A stretch of 64,000 bases of DNA from Pseudomonas azotoformans (GTDB taxonomy: Bacteria; Pseudomonadota; Gammaproteobacteria; Pseudomonadales; Pseudomonadaceae): positions 186,001 to 250,000 of the forward strand of contig NZ_CP014546.1 in assembly GCF_001579805.1 (NCBI RefSeq), given 5' to 3'. Made by a program: the position numbers and the translations under genes. Under the pieces are notes generated by a model. The model had not been told where the DNA came from. It ran no database searches and worked only from the letters and a program-made list of their open reading frames with translations. Every line of letters starts with the position of its first letter. Position 1 is the stretch's first letter. This document shows, piece by piece, positions 52,183-63,987 of the stretch.

Positions 52183-53760
52183 TCACTCCCACTCAATCGT
52201 CGCCGGCGGCTTGCTCGACACGTCGTAAGTAACGCGCGAGATACCTTCGATCTCATTGATGATACGACCGCTGACAGTTTCCAGCAGTTCGTACGGCAGG
52301 TGTGCCCAGCGGGCAGTCATGAAGTCGATGGTTTCTACCGCACGCAGGGCAACGACCCAGGCGTAACGGCGGCCATCGCCAACCACGCCAACCGATTTCA
52401 CCGGCTGGAACACCACGAATGCCTGGCTGACTTTGTGGTACCAGTCGGCTTTGCGCAGTTCTTCGATGAAGATGTGGTCGGCGCGACGCAGCAGGTCGGC
52501 GTATTCCTTTTTCACTTCGCCGAGGATGCGCACACCCAGGCCCGGGCCTGGGAATGGGTGGCGGTAGACCATGTCGTACGGCAGGCCGAGTTCCAGGCCC
52601 AGACGGCGGACTTCGTCCTTGAACAGTTCGCGCAGCGGTTCTACCAGCTTGAGGTTCATTTCCTCAGGCAGGCCACCCACGTTGTGGTGTGACTTGATCA
52701 CGTGGGCCTTGCCGCTCTTGGCGCCAGCCGACTCGATCACGTCAGGGTAGATGGTGCCCTGGGCGAGGTACTTGATGTTGTCCAGTTTGTTGGACTGGGC
52801 ATCGAACACGTCGATGAAGGTGCGGCCGATGATCTTGCGCTTCTTCTCTGGATCGGACTCGCCGGCCAGGTTGTTCAAGAACTGATCTTCAGCGTTGGCG
52901 CGGATCACCTTGACGCCCATGTTCTCGGCGAACATGGCCATCACTTGCTCGCCTTCGTGCAGGCGCAGCAGGCCGTTGTCGACGAAGACGCAGGTCAGTT
53001 GGTCGCCGATGGCTTTGTGCAGCAGGGCAGCAACTACCGAAGAGTCAACGCCGCCGGACAAGCCGAGCAGTACGTTGTCGGTGCCGACCTGGGCGCGAAC
53101 CTGGGCGATGGCGTCTTCAGCGATTTTCGACGGGGTCCACAGGGCTTCACACTCGCAGATGTCGAGGATGAAGCGCGACAGGATGCGGCCGCCTTGCTTG
53201 GTGTGGGTCACTTCCGGGTGGAACTGCACGCCGTAGTAACGACGCTCGTCGCTGAACATGCCGGCGATCGGGCAGCTCGGGGTGCTGGCCAGGATATGGA
53301 AGTCTTCCGGCATCTTGGTGACCTTGTCACCGTGGCTCATCCACACGTCGAGGCCGAACAGGCCGTCGGCGTCGACGTGGTCTTCGATGCCGTCCAGCAG
53401 GCGGCTCTTGCCAACCACGTCGACACGGGCATAACCGAATTCACGCAGCTCGGAACCTTCAACCTTGCCGCCCAGTTGCTCGGCCATGGTCTGCATGCCG
53501 TAGCAGATGCCGAAGACCGGGACGCCCAGGTCGAATACGGCTTGCGGGCAGCGCGGGCTGTTGGCTTCGTGCACGGACTCTGGGCCACCGGCGAGGATGA
53601 CGCCTTTCGGTGCGAATTCGCGGATCGCTTCGTCGTCCATGTCGAACGGATGCAGTTCGCAGTACACGCCGATTTCACGCACGCGACGGGCGATCAGCTG
53701 GGTGTACTGGGAACCGAAATCGAGGATCAGGATACGGTGGGCGTGAATGTCGAGGGCCAT
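52183..53760 (-). CDS. guaA: GMP synthase (glutamine-hydrolysing)
   Basis: Converts XMP to GMP with ATP and glutamine. The protein has 525 residues: class I glutaminase with nucleophile C86 (GICYGMQ), the PP-loop SGGVDSS, and the dimerisation domain ending [14 protein letters not shown]. It follows guaB with an 80-base gap containing a hairpin, so the two form the classic guaBA operon. Confidence 0.98.
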   Translation of the reverse strand: MALDIHAHRILILDFGSQYTQLIARRVREIGVYCELHPFDMDDEAIREFAPKGVILAGGPESVHEANSPRCPQAVFDLGVPVFGICYGMQTMAEQLGGKVEGSELREFGYARVDVVGKSRLLDGIEDHVDADGLFGLDVWMSHGDKVTKMPEDFHILASTPSCPIAGMFSDERRYYGVQFHPEVTHTKQGGRILSRFILDICECEALWTPSKIAEDAIAQVRAQVGTDNVLLGLSGGVDSSVVAALLHKAIGDQLTCVFVDNGLLRLHEGEQVMAMFAENMGVKVIRANAEDQFLNNLAGESDPEKKRKIIGRTFIDVFDAQSNKLDNIKYLAQGTIYPDVIESAGAKSGKAHVIKSHHNVGGLPEEMNLKLVEPLRELFKDEVRRLGLELGLPYDMVYRHPFPGPGLGVRILGEVKKEYADLLRRADHIFIEELRKADWYHKVSQAFVVFQPVKSVGVVGDGRRYAWVVALRAVETIDFMTARWAHLPYELLETVSGRIINEIEGISRVTYDVSSKPPATIEWE

Positions 53761-53794
53761 GAAGTCAGTCTCGTCTAATGAATCAGAAACAACT

Positions 53795-53815
53795 CGGGGC
53801 TGAAGAACAGCCCCG
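53795..53815 (-). promoter_or_regulatory. Hairpin in the guaB-guaA intergenic region
   Basis: CGGGGCT (53795-53801), loop GAAGAAC and AGCCCCG (53809-53815) form a stable stem 25 bases after the guaB stop and 34 before guaA. Without a T-run it is more likely an mRNA-stability or expression-balancing structure than a full terminator. Confidence 0.5.
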
Positions 53816-53840
53816 GTTACTTAACATTTTGCTGGAAGCA

Positions 53841-55963
<2,123 letters not shown>

Positions 55964-56021
55964 GGTTCAAAGTGCCAAATAGATTTCTGCGGCAGGCAGC
56001 TTAATCTTTGGCACCCGCAGG

Positions 56022-56789
56022 TCAAGTGCTCAGGTATCGCCCAATCAACGCAATACCACTGGCCAACACCAGCCAGGTCACCAATCTCACAAACGCCTCC
56101 CGCGACATGCGCAGGGTCAATCTACGAGCAAACCAGAGTCCCAGGGCCATCGCCGGCAACAGGCATACAGCCAACATCAACAACGGCCAATCCGCATACA
56201 CCCCGGCAATCAAGAACAGGCTCAGGCGCACCACTGTGCTGCAACTGATCAACGCACTCTGGGTGGCGCGCGCCGCGTCCTTGGGCAGGCGGCTGTTCAG
56301 ATAGATCGCATAGAGAAAGCCGCCACTGCCAAACAATGCGCCGAATAAACCACCGACGGTGCCCATGGGAACCGACCAACCCGCCGCCATCTGCGTCGGG
56401 CGCGCCTTTACCGCCAGGCTGTAGAGGGCGTAGGCACTGATGAACATGCCCATCAGCAACAGCAACAAATCCGAATGCAGGTTGAGCAAAAACACCACGC
56501 CCAATGTGCAACCAATCGCCATGCACGGCAGCAAGCGCAGCAATTCCGGCTTATTTACGTCCTGCCGCGATTGCAGCAGATTGCCAAATGCCGCGACAAA
56601 ATCCAGCAGCACCAACAGTGGGATGATCTTCGACAGCGGCATGAACAGGATCAGCAGCGGCCCTGCCACCAATGCGGTGCCAAATCCCGCGATACCGAAC
56701 ACGATATAGGCCACGACAATGCCCAGGCCGATTACCAGCCAATCCACACCGCCAAACGACCATTGGCTCATCAGCTCAGCCGGGTTCAT
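56022..56789 (-). CDS. TauE/SafE-family sulfite/sulfonate exporter-like permease
   Basis: A 255-residue membrane protein with about eight spans of the TauE/SafE/YfcA family (YIVFGIAGFGTALVAGPLLI, and PMGTVGGLFGALFGSGGFLY in the second repeat). Members export sulfite, sulfoacetate or other organic anions; the substrate here is unknown. It is divergent from a LysR gene, which probably controls it. Confidence 0.9.
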   Translation of the reverse strand: MNPAELMSQWSFGGVDWLVIGLGIVVAYIVFGIAGFGTALVAGPLLILFMPLSKIIPLLVLLDFVAAFGNLLQSRQDVNKPELLRLLPCMAIGCTLGVVFLLNLHSDLLLLLMGMFISAYALYSLAVKARPTQMAAGWSVPMGTVGGLFGALFGSGGFLYAIYLNSRLPKDAARATQSALISCSTVVRLSLFLIAGVYADWPLLMLAVCLLPAMALGLWFARRLTLRMSREAFVRLVTWLVLASGIALIGRYLST

Positions 56790-56888
56790 GGGTTATTCCT
56801 TATTCGAGATAGCCATCACTTTAGCCAGCGGCGAGGGATGCGACTAATATCTTCAAAGCCCTCCACCCATCTCGAAAAGGCATGACGT

Positions 56889-57779
56889 GTGATTTCCACC
56901 CGCCAACTGCGTTACTTCGTCGAAATCGCCGACAGTGGCAGCTTCAGCGCCGCCGCCGAGCGTTTGTTTGTGGCGCAGTCCGCCTTGAGCCGACAGATCA
57001 AGGAGCTGGAAACCCAGCTGCAAACGCCCCTGTTTGAGCGGACTGCACGCCAACCGCGACTCACCGCCGCGGGTGAAGCCTTCTACCCGCGAGCACGCAA
57101 CCTGCTGAGTGAGCTGATCAAGGCCAGTGAAATGGCAACGCAAGTGGGCAACGGCGAACTGGGCACGCTGCGCCTGAGCCACTCAAGTACCGTGCCGATG
57201 AGCGGCCCATTGCTGCAAGGCATCAGCACCTGGCTGGAACGCTGCCCAGGGGTATCGATGGACATCGTCAAACTGTCCTCCGAAGCGCAGTTGGAAGAAA
57301 TCGCCGACGGTCGCCTGGAGGTCGGGTTGTTGCGCCTGCCTGTGTTGCGCCAGCGCGAGGGCGTGCGAGTCGTACCTTTATATCGCGAGCAACTGTTGCT
57401 GGCAGTGCCGCCGAATCATCGGCTGGCACGCAACACTGCGCCCATCGAACTGGAGCAATTGAAGGACGAAGCGTTTATCTCGATCCCCCATCCCCAGCGT
57501 GGCGGCTTGAGTTATCTGTCAGCCGAGCTGTGCATGCGTGCAGGATTTTTCCCCAAGGCCGCGCGGGTGATGTCACGCAAGACCACCCAGTTGCAGTTGA
57601 TCCAGGCCGGCTTTGGTATTGCCTTGTTACCAAAATCCATGCAGGACATCGCCCCTGCCACTGTGCACTTTTTGCCCCTGGCCGACCCGGACTGCCTCAG
57701 CACCGTGGCCCTGGCCTGCGCGCAGAAGCCGAGCGCGCTGGTGGAGCAATTCTGCCAAACCTTGCACGAATGCCTATAA
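56889..57779 (+). CDS. LysR-family transcriptional regulator
   Basis: A 296-residue protein: winged helix at residues 1-60 (RQLRYFVEIADSGSFSAAAE, then SALSRQIKELE) and a LysR substrate domain. It starts at GTG 56889 (VISTRQLRYF), the conserved LysR N terminus. Divergent from the TauE-like permease across 99 bases. The intergenic region carries a separated 8-bp inverted repeat, TTCGAGAT/ATCTCGAA. Confidence 0.92.
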   Translation: MISTRQLRYFVEIADSGSFSAAAERLFVAQSALSRQIKELETQLQTPLFERTARQPRLTAAGEAFYPRARNLLSELIKASEMATQVGNGELGTLRLSHSSTVPMSGPLLQGISTWLERCPGVSMDIVKLSSEAQLEEIADGRLEVGLLRLPVLRQREGVRVVPLYREQLLLAVPPNHRLARNTAPIELEQLKDEAFISIPHPQRGGLSYLSAELCMRAGFFPKAARVMSRKTTQLQLIQAGFGIALLPKSMQDIAPATVHFLPLADPDCLSTVALACAQKPSALVEQFCQTLHECL

Positions 57780-57788
57780 ACTGCCGCC

Positions 57789-59168
57789 ATGATTAAAGAT
57801 CCTTTTGCCCGTCTGGGCCTGGACCGCGAAGTCCTGACTGTCACGCAGCTCAACGGCCGTGCGCGGGTGTTGCTGGAAGACGTGTTCACCAATATCTGGG
57901 TCGAAGGCGAGATCTCCAACCTCGCCCGCCCGGCTTCCGGCCATGTGTATTTCACCCTCAAGGACAGCGGCGCCCAGGTGCGTTGCGCGCTGTTTCGCAA
58001 CAACGCCGCGCGGGTGCGGCAGGCGCTGAAAGATGGCCTGGCGGTGAAGGTGCGCGGCAAAGTCTCTTTGTTTGAGGGCCGGGGTGATTACCAACTGATC
58101 CTCGATACCGTGGAGCCGGCCGGTGATGGGGCATTGCGCCTGGCGTTCGACGCGCTGAAGGAAAAGCTCAGCGCCGAAGGCCTGTTCAGCGCTGAACGCA
58201 AAGTGCCACTGCCAGCGCACCCTCGGCGCATCGGCATCATCAGTTCGCCGACCGGCGCGGTGATCCGCGACATCATCAGCGTGTTCCGTCGCCGTGCGCC
58301 AAACATTGAACTGACCCTGATCCCCACCGCCGTGCAAGGCCGCGAAGCCATCCCACAGATTGTGCGCGCACTGAAACTGGCGGATGCACGCGGCTTCGAT
58401 GCGCTGATCCTGGCCCGTGGCGGCGGTTCGCTGGAGGACCTCTGGTGCTTCAACGAAGAAGCCGTGGCCCGTGCGGTGGACGCCTGCGTCACGCCAATCG
58501 TCAGCGCCGTCGGGCATGAGACCGATGTGTCCATCAGCGACTTCGTGGCCGACGTGCGCGCCCCTACGCCCTCCGCCGCAGCCGAATTGCTCGCGCCGGA
58601 CGCCAGTCATCTGGTGCGTCAGGTTGAAAACCTGCATCGCCGCCTGGTGATGCTGATGCGCAATCGCCTGAGCCATGACCGCCTGCGCTTGGAAGGCATG
58701 GCGCGACGCCTGCGTCACCCTGGCGAACGTCTGCGCCAGCAGGCCCAGCGCCTGGATGACCTGGACATGCGCCTGCGCCGCGCCTTCGAGCGTAGCCTCA
58801 ATACCCGCCGCGAGCGCCTGATCCGCCTGGAAACCCGCCTCGCCGGCCAACACCCCGGTCGCCAACTGGCCCTCTTGCGCCAACGCTTGGACAGCCTCGC
58901 TGAACGGCTGCCCCGCGCCATGCGCGAAGGCCTCAAGGCGCGGCGCCTGCAACTGCAAAGCCAGATGCAGACGCTGCACGTGGTCAGCCCATTGGCGACC
59001 CTGGGCCGTGGCTACAGCATCTTGCTGGACGAGCACGGCCAGGCCATTCGCAACGCCGCGCAGACCCACACCGGCCAGCGCCTCACCGCGCGTCTCGGTG
59101 AGGGCCAATTGCAAGTGCGGGTGGAAGACAACCACCTGACACCCGTCACCCTTTCGTTATTGGATTGA
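57789..59168 (+). CDS. xseA: Exodeoxyribonuclease VII large subunit
   Basis: Processive single-strand DNA exonuclease with XseB. The protein has 459 residues: N-terminal OB fold (LTVTQLNGRARVLLEDVFTN, IWVEGEISNLARP), the nuclease core (RIGIISSPTGAVIRDI; ARGGGSLEDLWCFNEE; SAVGHETDVSISDFVADVRA), then a coiled-coil and C-terminal segment LATLGRGYSIL. xseB is not in this window. Confidence 0.97.
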   Translation: MIKDPFARLGLDREVLTVTQLNGRARVLLEDVFTNIWVEGEISNLARPASGHVYFTLKDSGAQVRCALFRNNAARVRQALKDGLAVKVRGKVSLFEGRGDYQLILDTVEPAGDGALRLAFDALKEKLSAEGLFSAERKVPLPAHPRRIGIISSPTGAVIRDIISVFRRRAPNIELTLIPTAVQGREAIPQIVRALKLADARGFDALILARGGGSLEDLWCFNEEAVARAVDACVTPIVSAVGHETDVSISDFVADVRAPTPSAAAELLAPDASHLVRQVENLHRRLVMLMRNRLSHDRLRLEGMARRLRHPGERLRQQAQRLDDLDMRLRRAFERSLNTRRERLIRLETRLAGQHPGRQLALLRQRLDSLAERLPRAMREGLKARRLQLQSQMQTLHVVSPLATLGRGYSILLDEHGQAIRNAAQTHTGQRLTARLGEGQLQVRVEDNHLTPVTLSLLD

Positions 59169-59171
59169 TTG

Positions 59172-59993
59172 ATGCCACGTCTCTTTAGTGTGTTGATGCT
59201 GCTGTGCCTTGCCTTTAATGCCCATGCCGATAGCTACATCACCCGCACCTTGAACAAGCCGGTGCCGGGCGGCGTTGCCGTGGTCGAACTGGGCCCTTCC
59301 GCCGCCGCGCCCAAGGCCACGTACCTGGGCAAGCCAGTGCTGGTGGTGAAGGAAGCGGACAACTGGCTGGCGATTGTTGGCATCCCGTTGACGGTCAAGC
59401 CCGGCAACGAACGCATAAGCAGCGGCGGGCGCAACCTGCCGTTTATCGTTGGCTACAAGAAGTACCCGGAACAGCGCATCACCCTGAAAAACAAAAGCCA
59501 GGTAAACCCCGATCCGGCACAGCTGAAACGCATCGAGGCGGAGCTGGCGGTGCAGATCAAGGCTTACCGCAGTTTCAGCCCGAACCTGCCGAGCAACCTG
59601 GTGTTGGACAAACCGGTAAACGGGCCGCTGTCGAGCAAGTTCGGCGTACGACGTTTCTTCAACGGTGAAGAGCGCAATCCCCACTCGGGCCTGGACTTTG
59701 CCGTGCCGGCCGGTACGCCGATCAAGACGCCGGCCAACGGCAAAGTGATTCTGGTGGGCAACTACTTCTTCAACGGCAATACCGTGTTCGTCGACCACGG
59801 CCAGGGCTTTATCAGCATGTTCTGCCACATGTCGAAGATCGATGTGAAAGTCGGTGACCAGCTCACGCGTGGCGCGGTGGTGGGTAAAGTCGGAGCCACG
59901 GGCCGCGCGACCGGGCCGCACATGCACTGGAACGTCAGCCTGAACGACGCACGGGTCGATCCGGCGATCTTTATCGGTGCATTCCAACCCTGA
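59172..59993 (+). CDS. M23 family zinc metallopeptidase (murein endopeptidase-like)
   Basis: A 273-residue exported protein: signal peptide (residues 1-19), a beta-rich N-terminal domain and a C-terminal LytM/M23 domain with zinc ligands H171 and D175 (HSGLDF) and H252, with H250 (GPHMHWNV). It may cut peptidoglycan peptide bridges or activate amidases. ATG 59172 is 3 bases after the xseA stop and overlaps a possible TTG; operon with xseA is likely. Confidence 0.93.
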   Translation: MPRLFSVLMLLCLAFNAHADSYITRTLNKPVPGGVAVVELGPSAAAPKATYLGKPVLVVKEADNWLAIVGIPLTVKPGNERISSGGRNLPFIVGYKKYPEQRITLKNKSQVNPDPAQLKRIEAELAVQIKAYRSFSPNLPSNLVLDKPVNGPLSSKFGVRRFFNGEERNPHSGLDFAVPAGTPIKTPANGKVILVGNYFFNGNTVFVDHGQGFISMFCHMSKIDVKVGDQLTRGAVVGKVGATGRATGPHMHWNVSLNDARVDPAIFIGAFQP

Positions 59994-60150
59994 AACGCTC
60001 GATTGCGCGCCTGATAATGGGTGCGCAATTAAAGCAAGCCCTCTACACATATTTAGGCACAAAATCTCGTTTCCTACACAGATAGCAGAACTTCTCTCAA
60101 TTTTTAGCGACTGCTTGCCATCTTTCACCCCGACGGTTAGGGTTGGGCTT

Positions 60151-60228
60151 ATGAAAACCTCTCACACCCTCATTCAGCTCCGCCAGCACCGCAGCCTGTG
60201 CCTTGTCAGCGCACGACTGCCAGGCTGA
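60151..60228 (+). CDS. Candidate leuA leader peptide (25 residues)
   Basis: An open frame with ATG 60151 and TGA at 60228, starting [13 protein letters not shown] and ending ARLPG, with five Leu of 25 (CTC, CTC, CTG, CTT, CTG). A hairpin AGCCTG (60193-60198)/CAGGCT (60221-60226) covers its 3' half and stop. It lies 90 bases before the leuA ATG. A regulatory uORF is plausible but Leu codons are not clustered, and no clear terminator follows. The rest of the leader (59994-60150) has only a weak hairpin ATTGCGC/GCGCAAT (60002-60029). Confidence 0.5.
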   Translation: MKTSHTLIQLRQHRSLCLVSARLPG

Positions 60229-60317
60229 ATCGATCTGCCTCGTCTTTACGTTTTATCCCCAAAAACAGTTCTACGGCAGGCCGCCTTTTCTCGGCCCCTA
60301 CAACAAAGGATTTCCCG

Positions 60318-61997
60318 ATGAGCATGCTCAAAGACCCGTCTTCGAAGTACCGCGCGTTCCCGACCATCGACATCCCGGACCGCACCTGGCCGTCGAAGAC
60401 CATCACCGAAGCGCCGATCTGGTGCAGCTCGGACCTGCGTGATGGCAACCAGTCGCTGATCGAGCCGATGGACGCGGTGAAAAAGCTGCGTTTCTGGAAG
60501 ACCCTGGTTGCCGTCGGCGTGAAGGAAATCGAAGCATCGTTCCCTGCCGCCTCGCAAACCGACTTCGACTTCGTACGTACCCTGATCGAAGACAACCATA
60601 TCCCCGAGGACACCACCATCCAGGTGCTGACCCAGGGCCGTGAAGACTTGATCGCACGCACCTTCGAATCCCTGCGCGGCGCCAAGAAGGCCATCGTGCA
60701 CCTGTACAACGCCACCTCGCCGTCCTTCCGCCGCATCGTGTTCAACCAGGACAAGGACGGCATCAAGGCCATCGCAGTCAACGCGGCCAAGCTGTTCGTC
60801 AAGTACGCCGCCCAGCAGCCGGAAACCCAGTGGACCTTCGAATACTCCCCGGAGACCTTCAGCGCCACTGAGCTGGAGTTCGCCAAGGAAGTGTGTGACG
60901 CGGTGATCGAGGTGTGGAACCCGACGCCTGAGCACAAGATGATCCTCAACCTGCCGGCCACCGTGGAATGCGCCACGCCGAACATCTATGCCGACCAGAT
61001 CGAGTGGTTCGGTCGCCATATCAACCGTCGTGACAGCGTGATCATCAGCCTGCACACCCACAACGACCGTGGCACTGGCGTAGCCGCCACCGAGCTGGGC
61101 CTGATGGCCGGTGCCGACCGTGTCGAAGGCTGCCTGTTCGGCAACGGCGAGCGTACCGGTAACGTCGACCTGGTCACCGTGGCACTGAACATGTACACCC
61201 AGGGCCTCGACCCGCAGCTGGACTTCTCCGACATCGACGGCGTGCGCAAGGTCGTCGAGGAGTGCAACCAGATCCAGGTTCACCCGCGTCACCCGTACGT
61301 TGGCGACCTGGTGCACACCGCGTTCTCTGGCTCCCACCAAGACGCCATCCGCAAGGGCTTCAGCCAGCAGAAAGACGACGCACTGTGGGAAGTACCGTAC
61401 TTGCCGATTGACCCGGCCGACATCGGCCGCAGCTACGAGGCGGTGATTCGCGTGAACAGCCAGTCGGGCAAAGGCGGCATCGCCTACCTGCTGGAGCAGG
61501 AATACGACATCAGCTTGCCGCGTCGCATGCAGATCGAGTTCAGCCAGGTAGTACAGGCCGAAACCGACCGCGTGGGCCTGGAAATGACCGCGCCGCAGAT
61601 CTACGCCTTGCTGCAGCGTGAATACCTGCAAGCCAACACCCCGTACGCGCTGGTCAGCCATCGCCTGCAGGAAGAAAACGGCAACAGCTTTGTCGAGGTG
61701 GAAGTCTCCGGCAAGGGCCAGGGCGAAACCAATCTGCACTGGAAAGGCAAAGGCAACGGTGCGCTGGAAGCGCTGGTGGCTGGCCTGCCGATCGGTGTGG
61801 AGATCATGGACTACAACGAACATGCGATTGGTGCAGGCACCAACGCCAAGGCAGCGGCCTACATCGAGCTGCGTGTGAACGGTGAGCGTCCGGTGCATGG
61901 CGTGGGTATTGATGAAAACATCACCACGGCCAGCTTCAAGGCGCTGTTCAGTGCACTGAACCGGTCGTTGAGCCAGCAGGAAGCCAAAGCGGCGTAA
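60318..61997 (+). CDS. leuA: 2-isopropylmalate synthase
   Basis: Condenses acetyl-CoA with 2-oxoisovalerate, the first step to leucine. The long-form protein has 559 residues with the HMGL-like TIM barrel ([12 protein letters not shown] at 39-50; [11 protein letters not shown] metal ligands), and a C-terminal allosteric domain ([18 protein letters not shown] onward) for leucine inhibition. ATG 60318 ([14 protein letters not shown]) was chosen; a longer frame starts within the leader. A 324-base leader precedes it. Confidence 0.97.
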   Translation: MSMLKDPSSKYRAFPTIDIPDRTWPSKTITEAPIWCSSDLRDGNQSLIEPMDAVKKLRFWKTLVAVGVKEIEASFPAASQTDFDFVRTLIEDNHIPEDTTIQVLTQGREDLIARTFESLRGAKKAIVHLYNATSPSFRRIVFNQDKDGIKAIAVNAAKLFVKYAAQQPETQWTFEYSPETFSATELEFAKEVCDAVIEVWNPTPEHKMILNLPATVECATPNIYADQIEWFGRHINRRDSVIISLHTHNDRGTGVAATELGLMAGADRVEGCLFGNGERTGNVDLVTVALNMYTQGLDPQLDFSDIDGVRKVVEECNQIQVHPRHPYVGDLVHTAFSGSHQDAIRKGFSQQKDDALWEVPYLPIDPADIGRSYEAVIRVNSQSGKGGIAYLLEQEYDISLPRRMQIEFSQVVQAETDRVGLEMTAPQIYALLQREYLQANTPYALVSHRLQEENGNSFVEVEVSGKGQGETNLHWKGKGNGALEALVAGLPIGVEIMDYNEHAIGAGTNAKAAAYIELRVNGERPVHGVGIDENITTASFKALFSALNRSLSQQEAKAA

Positions 61998-62015
61998 CTG
62001 GCTGCTGAAATGCGA

Positions 62016-62049
62016 AAGGCCCCTGGATGAGAGTCCAGGGGCCTTTTTC
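62016..62049. terminator. Bidirectional terminator after leuA
   Basis: AAAGGCCCCTGGA (62016-62028) pairs with TCCAGGGGCCTTT (62035-62047), then TTTTT. It serves the convergent leuA and the amidase gene. Confidence 0.9.
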
Positions 62050-62059
62050 GTTACCGGGT

Positions 62060-62851
62060 TTAAGTGAACTCAAATGTATCGGCGTCCAGGTTCGCGGGAA
62101 ACCGCATGCGATATGCCGCCAACTCCGCCGCATCCAGGCTCACCTGAAATACGCCGTCCGCCTCCCCTGCACTGAGCAAGGTCTCACCCTGGAAATCCAG
62201 CACCTGGCTGTCACCGGTATAGGCAAAGCCCTTCCCATCCGTGCCCACCCGATTCACTGCCGCCACATAGCACAGGTTTTCAATAGCCCGCGCCGGCAGC
62301 AACCGGTTCCAGTGTGAACGCCGCGCACCCGGCCAGTTGGCGGTGTACAGCAGCAGGTCGGTGTCCTGGGCGTCGCGGCTCCACACCGGGAAACGCAGGT
62401 CGTAGCAAATCAACGGGCGAATACGCCAACCCTTCAATTCGAACTGCACCTGGCGTTCGCCCGGCGTGTAGTGATTGTGTTCACCGGCCATGCGGAACAG
62501 ATGGCGCTTGTCGTAGTGCAACACCTCGCCATCCGGCCGCGCCCACAGCAGGCGGTTGCGGTGACTGCCGTCGGCGGCCTGGATGATCACACTGCCGGTG
62601 ATCACCGCGTTGTACTTCGCCGCCTGGGCCTGGAGCCAATGATGGGTCGGGCCGTTTTCAGGCTCTGCAAGGGCTTGCGACTCCATCGAGAAGCCGGTGG
62701 TGAACATCTCCGGCAACACAATCAAATCGGCGCCTTTGGCTTGCTCCAACAGCAGTTCGAAATGTTCGAGGTTGGCCTGGCGGTCATGCCAGGCCAGGCT
62801 GGTCTGGACCAGGGCGATATTCAGGTTCGGCAGTGCACTCAGATCACGCAT
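62060..62851 (-). CDS. Omega-amidase YafV-like nitrilase-family hydrolase
   Basis: Hydrolyses omega-amides of 2-oxo acids such as 2-oxosuccinamate and 2-oxoglutaramate. The protein has 263 residues with catalytic Glu48 (IVLPEMFTTGF), Lys115 (LHYDKRHLF) and Cys149 (PLICYDLRFPVW). ATG 62851 (MRDLSALPNLN) overlaps the aminotransferase by 13 bases, so the pair is coupled. Working with the transaminase, it should close the methionine-salvage or glutamine-transaminase reaction. Confidence 0.93.
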   Translation of the reverse strand: MRDLSALPNLNIALVQTSLAWHDRQANLEHFELLLEQAKGADLIVLPEMFTTGFSMESQALAEPENGPTHHWLQAQAAKYNAVITGSVIIQAADGSHRNRLLWARPDGEVLHYDKRHLFRMAGEHNHYTPGERQVQFELKGWRIRPLICYDLRFPVWSRDAQDTDLLLYTANWPGARRSHWNRLLPARAIENLCYVAAVNRVGTDGKGFAYTGDSQVLDFQGETLLSAGEADGVFQVSLDAAELAAYRMRFPANLDADTFEFT

Positions 62852-63987
62852 AGTTTTTCCGCCGCTTGGCGCAGCGTTTCCTCGCGTTTGGCAAAGCACA
62901 GGCGCACCAGGCGCTGGCCTTGGGGTGGGGTCTGGTAGAACACCGAGACCGGGATGGTGGCCACGCCGTGTTCGCGGGTCATCCAAAGAGACATGGCGAC
63001 GTCATCCAGGTCCGGGCGGATCTGTGAGTAATCCACCAGTTGGAAGTAGGTACCGGTCACTCGGGTAAAGCTGAAACGGGACGGCGCCAGCAGATCGCAG
63101 AACAGGTCACGCTTGGCCTGGTAGAAGGCCGGCAGCTCGTCGACATGCTCCGGGTGTTCAGCCATGAAGTCGGCCAGCGCGTATTGCAGTGGGGTCACGC
63201 CGCAGAAATTGACGTATTGGTGCACCTTGCGCAGTTCGGCGGTGAGGGCTGGCGGTGCGACGACATAACCGGTTTTCCAGCCAGTGACGTGGTAGGTCTT
63301 GCCGAAAGAGCTGACCACGAACGCGCGCTGATACAGCTCTTCATGGGCCAACACGCTGACATGGGCCACGCCGTCAAAGACCAAATGTTCGTAGACTTCA
63401 TCGCTGACCAGGTAGATATCGCGATCACGGATCAGTTCGGCCAATTGGTCCAGCTCGGCGCGGCTGATCAAGGCACCTGTCGGGTTGTGCGGGGTATTGA
63501 GAATGATCATGCGCGTGCGCGGTGACAGTGCCGCCTTGATCCTCTCGAAGTCGAGGGCAAAGCCATTCTGGCTCAGTTGCACATGCACACAGCGGCCACC
63601 AGCCAACTCCACCGAAGGCTCATAGCTGTCGTAGCTGGGGTCGAACACGATGACTTCATCGCCAGTACGAATCACCGCCTGGATTGCGCAGAAGATCGCC
63701 TCGGTGGCGCCAGGGGTGATGGTCACTTCACTGTCGGCATTAACCGTGGCGCCATAACTGCGGGCGATCTTGGCGGCCACTTGCTGACGCAGCACCGGCA
63801 GGCCGGTCATAGGCGCATATTGGTTATGCCCGAGGGCGATATGCTTGCCCACCGCATCGAGCAAAGCCTGGGGGCCATTGAAGTCCGGGAAGCCCTGGGA
63901 CAGGTTGAGCGCGCCGGTTTCAGCAGCGAGTTGCGACATGGTGGTGAAAATGGTCGTGCCGACATTCGGCAGCTTACTGGTGATCAT
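62839..63987 (-). CDS. Pyridoxal-phosphate aminotransferase (methionine/glutamine transaminase, YbdL-like)
   Basis: A 382-residue fold-type I aminotransferase, like YbdL/MtnE-type enzymes that use glutamine or methionine with 2-oxo acids. The PLP lysine is K230 in SSFGKTYHVTGWKTGYV, with NTPHNPTG at 164-171. ATG 63987 starts MITSKLPNVGTTIF. It overlaps the omega-amidase gene; together they form the glutamine transaminase-omega-amidase pair. Confidence 0.93.
   Translation of the reverse strand: MITSKLPNVGTTIFTTMSQLAAETGALNLSQGFPDFNGPQALLDAVGKHIALGHNQYAPMTGLPVLRQQVAAKIARSYGATVNADSEVTITPGATEAIFCAIQAVIRTGDEVIVFDPSYDSYEPSVELAGGRCVHVQLSQNGFALDFERIKAALSPRTRMIILNTPHNPTGALISRAELDQLAELIRDRDIYLVSDEVYEHLVFDGVAHVSVLAHEELYQRAFVVSSFGKTYHVTGWKTGYVVAPPALTAELRKVHQYVNFCGVTPLQYALADFMAEHPEHVDELPAFYQAKRDLFCDLLAPSRFSFTRVTGTYFQLVDYSQIRPDLDDVAMSLWMTREHGVATIPVSVFYQTPPQGQRLVRLCFAKREETLRQAAEKLCVI

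Noticed and set aside
60002..60029. Hairpin ATTGCGC/GCGCAAT after the M23 peptidase gene as a terminator
   Set aside because: It has a short stem with a 14-base loop and no T-run, so it is too weak to call.
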